Below the pieces are notes generated by a model. The model saw nothing but the letters and a program-made list of their open reading frames with translations. It was not told where the DNA came from and searched no databases. 64,000 nt of DNA from Winogradskyella forsetii (GTDB lineage Bacteria; Bacteroidota; Bacteroidia; Flavobacteriales; Flavobacteriaceae), in NCBI RefSeq assembly GCF_013394595.1, contig NZ_CP053348.1:4188501-4252500 (forward strand), given 5' to 3'. Of this stretch, positions 37,941 through 47,805 are shown one piece after another (the stretch's first letter is position 1; every line of letters starts with the position of its first letter). The position numbers were made by a program, and so were the translations under genes.

Positions 37941-39248
37941 TTAATTCAATCTTTTAAAACCACTGTGACATACAGGACCTTCTAATAACGTGCTCGCATC
38001 TAAAGTGCCAGCTTCGCATTTAGCAATAGTGCCATAAATACCATCTAAAGCTTCAAAATAAGAATTTAGATGTGCGTCTGTATGTGCGGTACAGGCATAA
38101 AAATTTGTACTTGCCAAGAATCCTTTTTTAAGCATTTCTTGTGTGATAAATGTTTTATATATCGCTGCGTTTTCGCTGTTAAAACCGTAAGTCGTCATTG
38201 CGGATATTCCAGAAACTGTGATGTCTAACCCATGAGAATTCGCCAGGTCTTGCCAGCCTTTCTGCATTTTAGCTCCTGTTTCTGTAATTGTTTCCCATGA
38301 TTTTTCGCGTTCCATAACTTTTAATGTGGCGAGTGCCGCTGTTGGTCCAATACGTTCGGTCCAAAAAGTACTACTGATAAACGTAGATTGTGCTGCCTCC
38401 ATTACTGATTTTTTACCCACAACTGCAGTTAAGGCATAACCGTTGCCTATGGTTTTGCCAAACATTACCATGTCTGGTATCACATCAAACTTTTTGAAAA
38501 TGCCTCCATAAGTTTCCCTAAACCCAGAAGAACATTCATCAAAAATTAAAACAATATTTTTTTCAGTTGCTAAATCCCTTACCTTTTGAAGAAAATTATC
38601 TTCAGGTCCAAAATTTCGCATCACTTCCATTTTTATCACTCCAATGTTGTTCTTTTCAACCACATCTAAAAGTTCTTCATAGTTGTTATAATGAAAAGGA
38701 AATACCGAATTCTTTAAATGCTTTGGAACCCCTTTAGGGCTTAAACCTGGCAATAAATGTGCTTTTAAATCATCTCCACCATTGTGGTTTGCAGATAAAT
38801 ACCAATCGTGCCATCCATGATAACCACATATGGCTACATTATCTTTTCCTGAAGCAGCACGTGCTATCCTAATGGCAATTGAATTGGCTTCGCCACCACT
38901 CCGTGCAAATCTTACCATATCTGCCCAAGGATTAATTTCCATTAGCTTTTCGGCTAAATACACCTCTTCCGGGCAATTTAGCGTACTCATGTTTCCGTTC
39001 TTAACGGTTTCAATAACCGCAGCATCTACCTCATCATTACCATAGCCAAGTGTGTTGGTGCCTATACCCATTATGGACATGTCTAACAACTCATTGCCAT
39101 CTAAATCCCAAACTGTACAGCCTTTAGATTTAGAAAAATATGAAGGCCAATGGTCTGGCAGAAACATTTCTGGCCGTTTAGATAGTAACATAGTACCACC
39201 AGGAATTAAGCTTTTGGCTTTTACATATAAATCTTGTCCTTTTCCCAT
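37941..39248 (-). CDS. Class III PLP-dependent aminotransferase (GSA-aminotransferase-like)
   Basis: A 435-residue fold-type I aminotransferase related to glutamate-1-semialdehyde aminomutase. It shows RFARSGGEANSIAIRIARA (cofactor phosphate site), GYHGWHDWYL, LIFDECSSGFRE (Asp to the pyridine) and VMFGKTIGNGYALTAV with the Schiff-base Lys. It lies two bases below the SpsF-like gene inside the nonulosonate operon. A second aminotransferase next to PseC is not needed for standard pseudaminic acid, so it may introduce another amino group or make an amino acid substituent. Inference. Confidence 0.85.
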   Translation of the reverse strand: MGKGQDLYVKAKSLIPGGTMLLSKRPEMFLPDHWPSYFSKSKGCTVWDLDGNELLDMSIMGIGTNTLGYGNDEVDAAVIETVKNGNMSTLNCPEEVYLAEKLMEINPWADMVRFARSGGEANSIAIRIARAASGKDNVAICGYHGWHDWYLSANHNGGDDLKAHLLPGLSPKGVPKHLKNSVFPFHYNNYEELLDVVEKNNIGVIKMEVMRNFGPEDNFLQKVRDLATEKNIVLIFDECSSGFRETYGGIFKKFDVIPDMVMFGKTIGNGYALTAVVGKKSVMEAAQSTFISSTFWTERIGPTAALATLKVMEREKSWETITETGAKMQKGWQDLANSHGLDITVSGISAMTTYGFNSENAAIYKTFITQEMLKKGFLASTNFYACTAHTDAHLNSYFEALDGIYGTIAKCEAGTLDASTLLEGPVCHSGFKRLN

Positions 39249-39250
39249 TT

Positions 39251-40009
39251 TTAATCTTTTTTCAAGGATTTTAAAAATCCTTCGTTTCTAATGATTCCAG
39301 CATTCAACTTCGTGAGATTTTGAGCTATAATATAGTCTGTATATTCTAACCAGGTCTTTTCTGTTCCTAATTTTTGAATAAGGTGTTCTATCAAATCAAA
39401 ATCTCTAGGCTCATCTACAGTCATTCGAATGTGAGCATAATCCTTTTCAGAAGGAAAGTTAATCGTTGTAAATATATTTTCGCCTTTTCCGTCCGCATTA
39501 TTTCTAATATATGGTGTCACATGCTCACGTTCCGATTTTAACTTAGAATTTTTCCAAGCTATTTCTAGAGCAGAAAATTTAAATACTTCTACATCTTGTC
39601 CATCAGGAAAAGTTTCAACCAAACCATTAGAAATATAATCCAAATCGTTGGCGTGCGCATAAGTGATAATGTCATCCACCAATGAAGGATCCAAGAGTGG
39701 ACAATCTGAAGTTACACGTACAACCCAGTCTGCGTTTTCAGTTTTTAAAGCTTGATAAAATCGGTCCAAAACATCACTTTCGGAACCTCTTGAAACTTCA
39801 TAACCCCATTTCTTGGCATTATCATATATAATTTTATCCGCTTCTTCAACAGTTGTAGCGACAATTATTTTTGAAACTTTAGTACACTTTTTTAAACGTT
39901 CGAGATGTATTTGAAGCAATGTTTTACCATTCACTGCTTTCATCACTTTACCAGGCAAGCGTGTACTGCCTGTTCTTGCTTGTGTTATTAAAACTGTTTT
40001 TATGCCCAT
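39251..40009 (-). CDS. SpsF-like cytidylyltransferase
   Basis: A 252-residue nucleotidyltransferase of the CTP_transf_3/SpsF group. The nucleotide-binding start is LITQARTGSTRLPGKVMKAV, followed by RVTSDCPLLDP with the metal-binding Asp and ERTLEVTPYI-type residues (KSEREHVTPYIRNN). It takes the place PseF has in other clusters and probably activates the nonulosonate with CTP. It overlaps the aldo/keto reductase gene by ten bases. Confidence 0.82.
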   Translation of the reverse strand: MGIKTVLITQARTGSTRLPGKVMKAVNGKTLLQIHLERLKKCTKVSKIIVATTVEEADKIIYDNAKKWGYEVSRGSESDVLDRFYQALKTENADWVVRVTSDCPLLDPSLVDDIITYAHANDLDYISNGLVETFPDGQDVEVFKFSALEIAWKNSKLKSEREHVTPYIRNNADGKGENIFTTINFPSEKDYAHIRMTVDEPRDFDLIEHLIQKLGTEKTWLEYTDYIIAQNLTKLNAGIIRNEGFLKSLKKD

Positions 40010-40878
40010 AAAGAAGGGTTTAATAGGTCTGAATTTTTAACTTTAATGGTATCTATTTCTTTAATCACTTCTGGTAAAATCGTATAATTAGTAGCATTTA
40101 AATTATCTGCTAATTGTGCTTTTGCATCTACACCAATTAAAACATTATCTATAGCCTGTTGTTGTAAACAATAATTTAAAGCCAACTGTGCCATTGAGAT
40201 TTCGTTCTGTTCTTTTATATGGTTTAATTGCTTTAACTCCTTAGTTAACTGCTTTACGGTATTATTTTCAGAATCTATAGCTTTAAAGAATAAACCTTGC
40301 AGGAAAGCAGATCTGGTATGAATAATTTTACCTTTTGATTTTGCTTTTTCTAGTATGCTTCCTCGTAATGCAGCGTTATCTAATAAGTTGAAAGGAATTT
40401 GAATAATATCTACATGATCGTTTAAAATAACCGATTCAATTTCTTCATTATTATAAACCGACACACCGATGTGTTTAATTTTATGATCTGCTTTCAACTT
40501 TAATAAAACTTCAAAATTTTTGATATTCTTCTGATAACTGTCAAAACTATGAAATAGTAAAGCGTGCAATTGAGTAACTTGCAATTCACTTAAGTATGCA
40601 GTAACCTTTTCCTCAATGCCAGAATCGAAATGATGTGGTAATTTAGTAATGACTTCAAACAATTTGGAAGGTTGCGATTTGTGAAACGTTCCTATAATTT
40701 GGTGAGCATTTCCATAAGCTTCAGCCGAATCTAGAATCTTAATACTATTATCATAAGCATATTCCAAGATCTCGAGACTATCCTTTAGGGACACTTTTCC
40801 ATTCGAATTATTGATACCATAATTCAATCCCATTTGAACGGTTCCAAGAATAAATTTATGACTATTAGTTTTGGGCAT
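40000..40878 (-). CDS. Aldo/keto reductase
   Basis: A 292-residue NADPH-type reductase barrel. Features are LGTVQMGLNYGINN, ILDSAEAYGNAHQIIG with the catalytic Asp/Tyr, LLFHSFDSY (catalytic His region) and VLIGVDAKAQLADNL at the end. Members of this kind occur in pse/leg loci next to SpsF-like genes. It overlaps both neighbours (10 and 14 bases), showing tight coupling. Substrate not known. Confidence 0.85.
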   Translation of the reverse strand: MPKTNSHKFILGTVQMGLNYGINNSNGKVSLKDSLEILEYAYDNSIKILDSAEAYGNAHQIIGTFHKSQPSKLFEVITKLPHHFDSGIEEKVTAYLSELQVTQLHALLFHSFDSYQKNIKNFEVLLKLKADHKIKHIGVSVYNNEEIESVILNDHVDIIQIPFNLLDNAALRGSILEKAKSKGKIIHTRSAFLQGLFFKAIDSENNTVKQLTKELKQLNHIKEQNEISMAQLALNYCLQQQAIDNVLIGVDAKAQLADNLNATNYTILPEVIKEIDTIKVKNSDLLNPSLWA

Positions 40879-41392
40879 GCAATGACATTCTTAGTGAGTT
40901 ACTTATTTTGTTATTATACGGTTTTGTTCCTTCGACAATCGCATCAATTTTAAAACCTATTTTTTTATAGAGTAAAACAGCATTGGAATTATCTTCTACA
41001 ACGCCCAGAGTTATTTTGTTTAGCTTTATGACATCGAAGCAATAATTTATGATGGCCAGAGATGCTTCCTTCGCATAACCTTTTCCCCAATTCATTTTAT
41101 CACCCATTAAAATACCATATTCGCCAGAATTAGCTTTTAGGTCAATAGGATCAATCTTTATATTTCCAATATGCTTTTTAGAATCTTTTAGATGTATCGC
41201 CCAAAAATAGATGTCCTTTTTAAATTGTTCTTCTACATAAGCTTTAAGAAGATTTAAAGTGTAATTTCCACCTGTTTCTAGGTACATATTTACTTCAGGA
41301 TCGTTCATCCAATTGACATAAGCATCAGTCACATGTTCTGCTGAAACCCTCTTGTAAATTAAACGTTCGGACTCAAAATCAATGTTTTTCAC
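40865..41392 (-). CDS. GNAT N-acetyltransferase (RimJ/RimL type)
   Basis: A 175-residue acetyltransferase beginning FESERLIYKRVSAEHV, with VNWMNDPEVNMYLETGG, MNWGKGYAKEASLAII (acetyl-CoA loop) and NAVLLYKKIGFKIDAI. It lies directly after pseC with a 14-base overlap, the position PseH holds in many loci, so it is a good candidate for the enzyme that acetylates the 4-amino group of the PseC product. Confidence 0.8.
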   Translation of the reverse strand: MKNIDFESERLIYKRVSAEHVTDAYVNWMNDPEVNMYLETGGNYTLNLLKAYVEEQFKKDIYFWAIHLKDSKKHIGNIKIDPIDLKANSGEYGILMGDKMNWGKGYAKEASLAIINYCFDVIKLNKITLGVVEDNSNAVLLYKKIGFKIDAIVEGTKPYNNKISNSLRMSLHAQN

Positions 41393-42569
41393 TATAAAAT
41401 AAATTAATTTCTTTTATGACATAGTCTTGTTCTACATCTGTAAGTGTTGGATACATTGGTAAACTAATACAACGTTTATAATAGTTTTCCGAATGTGGAA
41501 AATCACCTTCTTTCCATCCAAATTGTTTATAATAAGGCATTAAATGGCAAGGGATATAATGAATCTGTGCGTATATGTTTTTACTTCTAAGATGATTATA
41601 TAGGCCTAATCGGTCTTCAACTTCAATGACATAAAGATGATAGGCATGGCCATCAACCACACGCGATTGTCCTTTTATAAAAGATTCATCTTTAAAAGCA
41701 CTAAAATAAGTTGAAGCAATTTCTCTTCTTCTTTTAATGCCTTCATTCGCTCTTGTCAATTGACTAGAACCTAAGGCCGCTTGAAAATCCGTAATACGGT
41801 AATTGTACCCTAAGTCTTGCATTTCCATATACCAACCTGGATAGTCTTCTATTCCGCCAGCAAATTCAACTGAATTTGTGTAGGCGTCATTATTTTTTAT
41901 AATTCCATGGGTTCGTAATTGCAGTAGTTTTTCGTAAAGTGCTTTGTCATTTGTAGTTATCATTCCGCCTTCTCCAGACGCAATATGTTTAACAGGGTGA
42001 AAAGAAAAAATAGCTAAATCTGCATAATTTCCATTACCGCATAATTGCACTTCATTTTTACTATTATTAAAATGACCTCCTGGTGCATGGCAGGCATCTT
42101 CAATAATCCAAAGATTATGCTCATCCGCTAAGGCTCTAAACGCTTCCAAATCATTTGCTCTACCTGCAAAATCAACAGGAATAATTCCCTTGTAAGTTCC
42201 TTTTGGCGCATTTTCTAAAAGTGTTCTAACCTTATTAATATCCAATAGATACGTTTCAGGATCTATATCAGAAAACACAACTTCGCCTCCACAATAGCGT
42301 ACACAATTTGCGGAAGCAGCAAAAGTTATTGGTGTTGTAATAACTTTGTCACCCTTTTTTACGCCTAAAGCTAAAGTACATAGATGCAAAGCCGCCGTTC
42401 CGTTTGCCAAGGCTACGGCATACTTACTCCCCACATATTGTGCAAAGTTAGATTCAAATTCCGCTATTCTTGGTCCTTGAGTTAAATAATCGGACTTTAA
42501 AGTTTCAATAACAACTTTAATGTCTTCGTCGGTTATATTTTGTCTTCCGTATGGTATGGCTTTCATCAT
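41379..42569 (-). CDS. pseC: UDP-4-amino-4,6-dideoxy-N-acetyl-beta-L-altrosamine transaminase
   Basis: PseC aminates the keto sugar made by PseB. The 396-residue DegT/DnrJ/EryC1-type enzyme has YGRQNITDEDI at the start, ANGTAALHLCTLAL, EDACHAPGG with the cofactor Asp, and FSFHPVKHIASGEGGM containing the PLP Lys. It overlaps pseB by one base. Assignment as PseC rests on this pair and on the FSFHPVKHI motif. Confidence 0.92.
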   Translation of the reverse strand: MMKAIPYGRQNITDEDIKVVIETLKSDYLTQGPRIAEFESNFAQYVGSKYAVALANGTAALHLCTLALGVKKGDKVITTPITFAASANCVRYCGGEVVFSDIDPETYLLDINKVRTLLENAPKGTYKGIIPVDFAGRANDLEAFRALADEHNLWIIEDACHAPGGHFNNSKNEVQLCGNGNYADLAIFSFHPVKHIASGEGGMITTNDKALYEKLLQLRTHGIIKNNDAYTNSVEFAGGIEDYPGWYMEMQDLGYNYRITDFQAALGSSQLTRANEGIKRRREIASTYFSAFKDESFIKGQSRVVDGHAYHLYVIEVEDRLGLYNHLRSKNIYAQIHYIPCHLMPYYKQFGWKEGDFPHSENYYKRCISLPMYPTLTDVEQDYVIKEINLFYSEKH

Positions 42570-43579
42570 TATACTTCAAAATTAGGGTCAACATGTTCTT
42601 TTATAAGTGATCGCAATGTATCTACCGTTTCCCATTCTGTGTTTGTGCCAGAATTATACGCAAATCCATTTGGTACCAATTTGGCATTAAATTCTGAAAT
42701 AAATTCGTTGATATTCCACATTGGCGTTTGCGGAACTATCACAAAATATTTATCAATATCATACGTAAAAAATGAATCTGATGACGTAATCATCTCTTCA
42801 TGAATTTTCTCTCCTGGTCTAATCCCTATCACTTTGTGTTCGCAATTTGGACCAATAGCTTCAGCGACATCAGTAATTTTATACGAAGGTATTTTCGGAA
42901 TAAATATTTCTCCTCCCCAAGCTGTTTTTAAAGCATGTAAAACCATATCTACCCCTCCTTGAAGTGAAATATTAAACCGTGTCATTTCTTTCACGGTAAT
43001 TGGTAAAGTGCCTTCAGACTTTTTGTTTAAGAAAAATGGGATTACAGAACCATTAGAGCCCATTACATTTCCGTATCTCACTACAGAAAACTTGATGTTA
43101 TGTTGACCTCTAATGTTATTGGCCGCAACAAATAATTTATCTGACGTTAATTTTGTCGCTCCATATAAGTTAATTGGTGCACAAGCTTTATCAGTAGATA
43201 GTGCTACAACATGCTCTACTTTTGTTTGCAAGGCCGCTTGAATGACATTCTCGGCACCACCAACGTTAGTTTTTACACACTCATCTGGATTATATTCAGC
43301 AATATGAACATGTTTCATAGCCGCCGCATGAATGACATAATCAATGCCAGAAAATGCGCGAACCAATCTTTCTCTGTCTCTCACATCTCCAATAAAATAT
43401 CGCATTTGAGGATATTTTGAAACAGGAAACTCCTGAGCCATTTGATACTGTTTCTGTTCATCTCTAGAGAAAACAACCAAACGTTTAACATTTGGCCATT
43501 TTTCTAAAATATTTGCAACAAGCGCTTTTCCTAAGGAACCCGTTCCTCCTGTAATTAATACTGATTTATTATTGAGCAT
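42569..43579 (-). CDS. pseB: UDP-N-acetylglucosamine 4,6-dehydratase (inverting)
   Basis: PseB dehydrates and epimerises UDP-GlcNAc, the first step to pseudaminic acid. The 336-residue short-chain dehydrogenase fold has ITGGTGSLGKALV (9-21) for NADP, VIHAAAMKHVHIAEYNPDE, LSTDKACAPINLYGATK containing the active-site Asp/Lys pair and Tyr-x-x-x-Lys region, and RYGNVMGSNGSVIPFF. It is first in the nonulosonate part of the operon, 121 bases below the WecA-like gene. Confidence 0.95.
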   Translation of the reverse strand: MLNNKSVLITGGTGSLGKALVANILEKWPNVKRLVVFSRDEQKQYQMAQEFPVSKYPQMRYFIGDVRDRERLVRAFSGIDYVIHAAAMKHVHIAEYNPDECVKTNVGGAENVIQAALQTKVEHVVALSTDKACAPINLYGATKLTSDKLFVAANNIRGQHNIKFSVVRYGNVMGSNGSVIPFFLNKKSEGTLPITVKEMTRFNISLQGGVDMVLHALKTAWGGEIFIPKIPSYKITDVAEAIGPNCEHKVIGIRPGEKIHEEMITSSDSFFTYDIDKYFVIVPQTPMWNINEFISEFNAKLVPNGFAYNSGTNTEWETVDTLRSLIKEHVDPNFEV

Positions 43580-43700
43580 TGTTTGTTTTAATTTTTCAAT
43601 TTTGTTTAAATTCTTTTAATATCTGGTACTATTTTAGCTTCATTATAAACATAAGAAATCTCGTGATTGTAGTCTCAAAAAGAGGATTAAACAGCAGATA

Positions 43701-44783
43701 TCACATGCTAAAAGTGATTTTTTTTTCAAAATTCATTCTAAGCAAATGAAAAAAGCCTATAAAGAAACCGAAATAAATAATCAAAAAGCCTAACATTATA
43801 TAACTACCAAAATTTGTTGATAGAATAATTAACGTTATTGCAATCAATAGATTTAGAAGGCATAAAAACATACTGGCTTTAAAATGTGTTAATCCAAGGT
43901 TGATAAGTATATGGTGTATGTGATTGTTATCTGGTTTAAATGGACTTTTCTTATTGATTAATCGCACACCGATAACTCTTAAAGTGTCCAACAAAGGAAT
44001 GAAGAAAACAGCAGCAATAATTATAAATTTATTTTCATTTTTAAAGGTGTATTCAGACATTTGTGATGTGTCCATGGCTAAAAATTTTAAGGAAAGAAAC
44101 CCAATACAAAATCCTATGATCAATGAGCCCGTATCTCCCATAAAAATTTTCTTGGTTAAAGACAGATTATATCTTAAATAAGCCAATAAGATTCCTATTA
44201 AACCTAAACAGAGCAGAAAATAAAAGTATTCGCCAGCAACATAGAACAGGAAGCCATAAACGCCAAAAATCACAATACCAATACTAGAGGCTAAACCGTC
44301 TATTCCATCAATCATATTATAGGCATTAACAATAGTCAATATCATTAGTACAATGATACCGGTAGATAATAAGGTGGACACCTCTTGAATCCCTAAAAAG
44401 CCTTGCAGAGAATTAACCTGTAGACAATTACAAAATACTATAATAAAAATTGCCATAATTTCACCAATGATTTTAGCTCTTGGTGTTGAAACTACTAAAT
44501 CATCTTTTAATCCAATTGCAAACATTAGAGCTGCCGCTGCAATCAAGTTTATACCAATTTCATCAGTATCCCATGCATTAATAACGTTTAACATAAAAAT
44601 TAATACTAGAAAAAATGAGACACCAGCCATTGTTGGTGTAGAACTCTTATGCGAACTTCTTTGATCTGGGTGATCAATTAAATCTCGACTTTTTACCACC
44701 CAACTAATTTTAGGAATCAGAAACGATACTAAAATAAAAGACACAAAAAATGATAATAGCGCAAATAGTAATAAATTGTCCAT
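43701..44783 (-). CDS. Undecaprenyl-phosphate N-acetylhexosamine-1-phosphate transferase (WecA/MraY family)
   Basis: A 360-residue membrane enzyme with about ten helices that would begin lipid-linked repeat-unit synthesis. Motifs are DHPDQRSSHKSSTPTMAG, GLKDDLV (Asp pair), NAYNMIDGIDGLASS and FMGDTGSLIIGF, and NNHIHHILINLG at the cytoplasmic loop that determines sugar choice. WecA rather than MraY is favoured by the polysaccharide context and the HIHH signature. It is the first gene of the long minus-strand operon. Confidence 0.9.
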   Translation of the reverse strand: MDNLLLFALLSFFVSFILVSFLIPKISWVVKSRDLIDHPDQRSSHKSSTPTMAGVSFFLVLIFMLNVINAWDTDEIGINLIAAAALMFAIGLKDDLVVSTPRAKIIGEIMAIFIIVFCNCLQVNSLQGFLGIQEVSTLLSTGIIVLMILTIVNAYNMIDGIDGLASSIGIVIFGVYGFLFYVAGEYFYFLLCLGLIGILLAYLRYNLSLTKKIFMGDTGSLIIGFCIGFLSLKFLAMDTSQMSEYTFKNENKFIIIAAVFFIPLLDTLRVIGVRLINKKSPFKPDNNHIHHILINLGLTHFKASMFLCLLNLLIAITLIILSTNFGSYIMLGFLIIYFGFFIGFFHLLRMNFEKKITFSM

Positions 44784-45314
44784 TAGTTAATCCCTTAATT
44801 CTAAAAAGAATATAGCAGTATCTTTTTAGATGATATGTTTCAAATCTAACTAATATGTAGGCTACTTATCTATATTGTGCCACTACAAATTACATACAAC
44901 ATTGATTACCAATGGGTTTTTAGCTCAATAGATCAAAAAATCAGATTAATTACGCTCCAAAAATTGAATTATAAGGTGAAATGTTAAAAAACACAGCCAA
45001 ACCGTCTGAAAAAGATCATGATCTGCCGTTAAATGCCTCAACACCCTATAAATAGGGGGAAACTCATTTTATGTTGTGTTAATGTATTGGTAATATTTCT
45101 GAATTTGATAGTTAATACAACTCAATCTATGGTAAATTCAACCTAAAAGACCTAACATTCATCTTTTTTGATGAAAAACCATTAGTTTTTTGATAATAAA
45201 ATAAACTGGTAAGGTTATGGAAATCTACACAACATCATTACAAAAAGAATGTATTTCAACCGAATCAAGGTATAGTTTTATTACTTTTTCTGATTTTAAG
45301 AATGCTGCATTTAA
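44784..45314. other. Upstream region of the polysaccharide operon
   Basis: About 530 AT-rich bases without a supported gene. The region must contain the promoter of the long minus-strand operon. No convincing -7 element, JUMPstart-like site or invertible promoter repeat was found by eye. Confidence 0.4.
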
Positions 45315-46166
45315 CTATACATTAGAGGTTTTGATCTCTTCATAGACTAACTTTATTTCAGCTTCACCATATTTCCGTTCTAATCGTCTAATCGTGAAAT
45401 GTGCGCTAGCCATCTTCTGGAAATGTTCTACAAATACATAATTAAGCCCACCGCCACCAACAGCACCAAAAATGGGAACAGCTTGAGCCAAAAATTTCTC
45501 ACTAATAAGAAGACTTAACCTCGTCGCTATTTTAGACAAAAAATTACCCACTGCATTACTACCCAAAGCACTTGCTCCCTTTACCAAACTGTCCAAGCCC
45601 ATTTTAATGCCTGCTGCTGACACATTGTTTAATGCCGAATTTAATGCCATACGTGTGGTGTAATAACTCATTTCCATACCATCATCATCTGCAGCCTCAC
45701 CTCCAAGTGCAAAAACTTGTAAACAGGCCATTTGGCCTTCCAAGGTATAAATGTCCTCGCCTTCACTTCGAGCGATATCCATAATGGTACGCATTAGAAA
45801 TTTAGTGGTAATTGTAACTTCAGAAGCAAAAATAGCAGTACCAAAACCTGTAGTAGACCCAAAAAAACCGCTTAAAGCTCCTGTACCAGTTACAATTCCT
45901 TTGTAGGTGTTTTTTGATGGCTTTTTAAACGTTTGGTTCTTTTTTATGGTCAATAAATTAGCCTTAATAATTTTTAGCAATACCGATTGGGTTATGTTTT
46001 GCACTTTTATCAGTACTTTTTCTGGTACATGTTTAACTCCAGTCTCCACGGTATTCCCTATTTTATTGACACTACGTATGGCCCAACCTAAATTCTGCAT
46101 GCTCGTCTTTGCTTGCAGCAAGGCTTCTTTATCTTCTGGTGTTATAGGTTTTGTAATTAGATTCAA
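45315..46166 (-). CDS. EcsC family protein
   Basis: A 283-residue EcsC-domain protein. The glycine-rich hydrophobic part TGALSGFFGSTTGFGTAIF (about 95-113) and the long helical tail with SEGEDIYTLEGQMACLQVFAL and PIFGAVGGGGLNYVFVEHF are family features. The biochemical role is not established; EcsC is named after a neighbour of an ABC transporter. Apparently a single-gene unit, divergent from the secreted-protein cluster. Confidence 0.82.
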   Translation of the reverse strand: MNLITKPITPEDKEALLQAKTSMQNLGWAIRSVNKIGNTVETGVKHVPEKVLIKVQNITQSVLLKIIKANLLTIKKNQTFKKPSKNTYKGIVTGTGALSGFFGSTTGFGTAIFASEVTITTKFLMRTIMDIARSEGEDIYTLEGQMACLQVFALGGEAADDDGMEMSYYTTRMALNSALNNVSAAGIKMGLDSLVKGASALGSNAVGNFLSKIATRLSLLISEKFLAQAVPIFGAVGGGGLNYVFVEHFQKMASAHFTIRRLERKYGEAEIKLVYEEIKTSNV

Positions 46167-46495
46167 GGCGTCGTGTTTTTTTATGGTTTGTCGGGAAAAG
46201 TTGGTGATTGTTACAGGATTGGAATTACATATACTATTTAAAAAAGCAGTCCTATGTCTCGAAAGGTTTATACGGAATGTTCCCGATTCGGATTGTTATG
46301 TCTTAGATTTTAAAAATAAAGACTTGTCTATCCTATGATAAACTTACTATTCTTTACCTTGTTTTGCCAGTTGGTGTCACAAATAAAATAACATTTAAAG
46401 TGAGAAAGTAATGGTTTACTCATTCAAAAGTAGCGTTCACTCATTATTGCATTGTATATACGATACGTTTCTTAACTTACAAAATAAATTAAAAA
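46167..46495. other. Intergenic region before the secreted-protein cluster
   Basis: About 330 bases between divergent genes with no supported coding frame. Promoters for both sides are expected here but none is convincing. Confidence 0.4.
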
Positions 46496-47233
46496 ATGAA
46501 GAGACTAACTTTTATAGCCATCTTACTTTTCACTACCATAGCCACAGCACAATTGCGTGGACCGGATACTTTTAAATTTAGGTTTATTGATATTGAAGAA
46601 AATAAGCTTGAGCCCGTAATTGAGGTAACATCAAGAGGATTTCAACGCTATAAAGAAAGTTTGGATTTAGTAGAAAACGAAATTGCCTTTTATGATAACC
46701 ATAGTAAAGACGGCTATGACTTAATTGTGGCAACGCGCGTGTTTCTTCCTATAATAACAACCATTGTAGCCACCTTAGATGATAAAGAAATGAAAATCAT
46801 CATTTTTAATTATGATATAATGATGCCAGAGTTTACAGAGACAACACTACAATTTACGCCAGGCTCTTACTTATATCAGCCGGCTTATGTAGAAAGTAAT
46901 AAAGGTGCAAAAGAAAAGATGGAAGTTGTTATCAATTCCGAAGATAAACTTATACCTGTTTCAGAAGATTTTGTAACAATAACTCAAGTAAAGAAACTAT
47001 CGAAAAAACAAAAAGAGCTTTTTCAGGTAAAAGGTCATAAAAATGCTAGGATATCGCTCTCAACCTATTCAAAACGCTGGTTGAGTGATGACGCAAAAGG
47101 AAAGTTCAATGATGCTATTTTACCTTATTATGTTGAAAATAAACCAAAAGGATATGTTTATCTGTCTACAAAAGAAGAAGATTGCGAGTATGTTGAATTT
47201 ACACAGGAGTTACTTAAAAGCATCAATTTATAA
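46496..47233 (+). CDS. Secreted protein of unknown function (1 of 6)
   Basis: A 245-residue protein with a clear signal peptide (MKRLTFIAILLFTTIATAQ). The mature part is mixed alpha/beta by composition, with a hydrophobic stretch in VFLPIITTIVATL and a Lys-rich middle. No family was recognised. It is first of six consecutive plus-strand genes, all with Ala-Gln or Ser-Gln type signal-peptide ends. Confidence 0.7.
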   Translation: MKRLTFIAILLFTTIATAQLRGPDTFKFRFIDIEENKLEPVIEVTSRGFQRYKESLDLVENEIAFYDNHSKDGYDLIVATRVFLPIITTIVATLDDKEMKIIIFNYDIMMPEFTETTLQFTPGSYLYQPAYVESNKGAKEKMEVVINSEDKLIPVSEDFVTITQVKKLSKKQKELFQVKGHKNARISLSTYSKRWLSDDAKGKFNDAILPYYVENKPKGYVYLSTKEEDCEYVEFTQELLKSINL

Positions 47234-47253
47234 AAAATTAATACCGAGTTTCT

Positions 47254-47805
47254 ATGAAACACATTGCACTGTTATTCTTAGCCCTAAATTTTTGTTTAAT
47301 TGGCTATAGCCAAGCAACAAGCTCATCTAACTTTCAACTTAAAATACTTTTTGATGCTGACATTTCAGTAAAAAATATAACGCCTAGGTATTATAAAAAA
47401 TCTGGAAATAGTTTTGACACCATACATTATTCCATTGATAAGAAAGAAAACGCAATGATTATAAAAGGCCATAATGATTATGTCTTATGGGTAGACTTTC
47501 CGGTATTGGAGTTTTCTGAAACCAGAAAAGTACAATTAATGAAAAACGGTAAAAAAAGTGAAAAAATAGTACTGTCAAACCTGTTTTATTTCATATCAAA
47601 AGGCATCAGCTCTTATACTGGCAAACAAATTAAAACTTTCAAATTTTCTGAAACGGAAGATGCTCAAGTGATTATCGCTTCTCAAGAAAAACATAATAAG
47701 GAGAACTCGTACGAAAACCTAAAAATCAACATTATAAATACCTATGACGGAGACGCGGTACAGCTTCCAATAACCACAAAACGGATTAAAATAAACAAAT
47801 TATGA
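47254..47805 (+). CDS. Secreted protein of unknown function (2 of 6)
   Basis: A 183-residue protein with a signal peptide ending IGYSQ. The mature protein starts ATSSSNFQLKILFDAD and contains GHNDYVLWVDFPVLEF. Both features resemble the broken gene at 50029-50555 (SSSTEFEIEITLF and GHINYIVDADNLTF), so the two are probably paralogs. It overlaps the next gene by four bases. Function unknown. Confidence 0.7.
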   Translation: MKHIALLFLALNFCLIGYSQATSSSNFQLKILFDADISVKNITPRYYKKSGNSFDTIHYSIDKKENAMIIKGHNDYVLWVDFPVLEFSETRKVQLMKNGKKSEKIVLSNLFYFISKGISSYTGKQIKTFKFSETEDAQVIIASQEKHNKENSYENLKINIINTYDGDAVQLPITTKRIKINKL

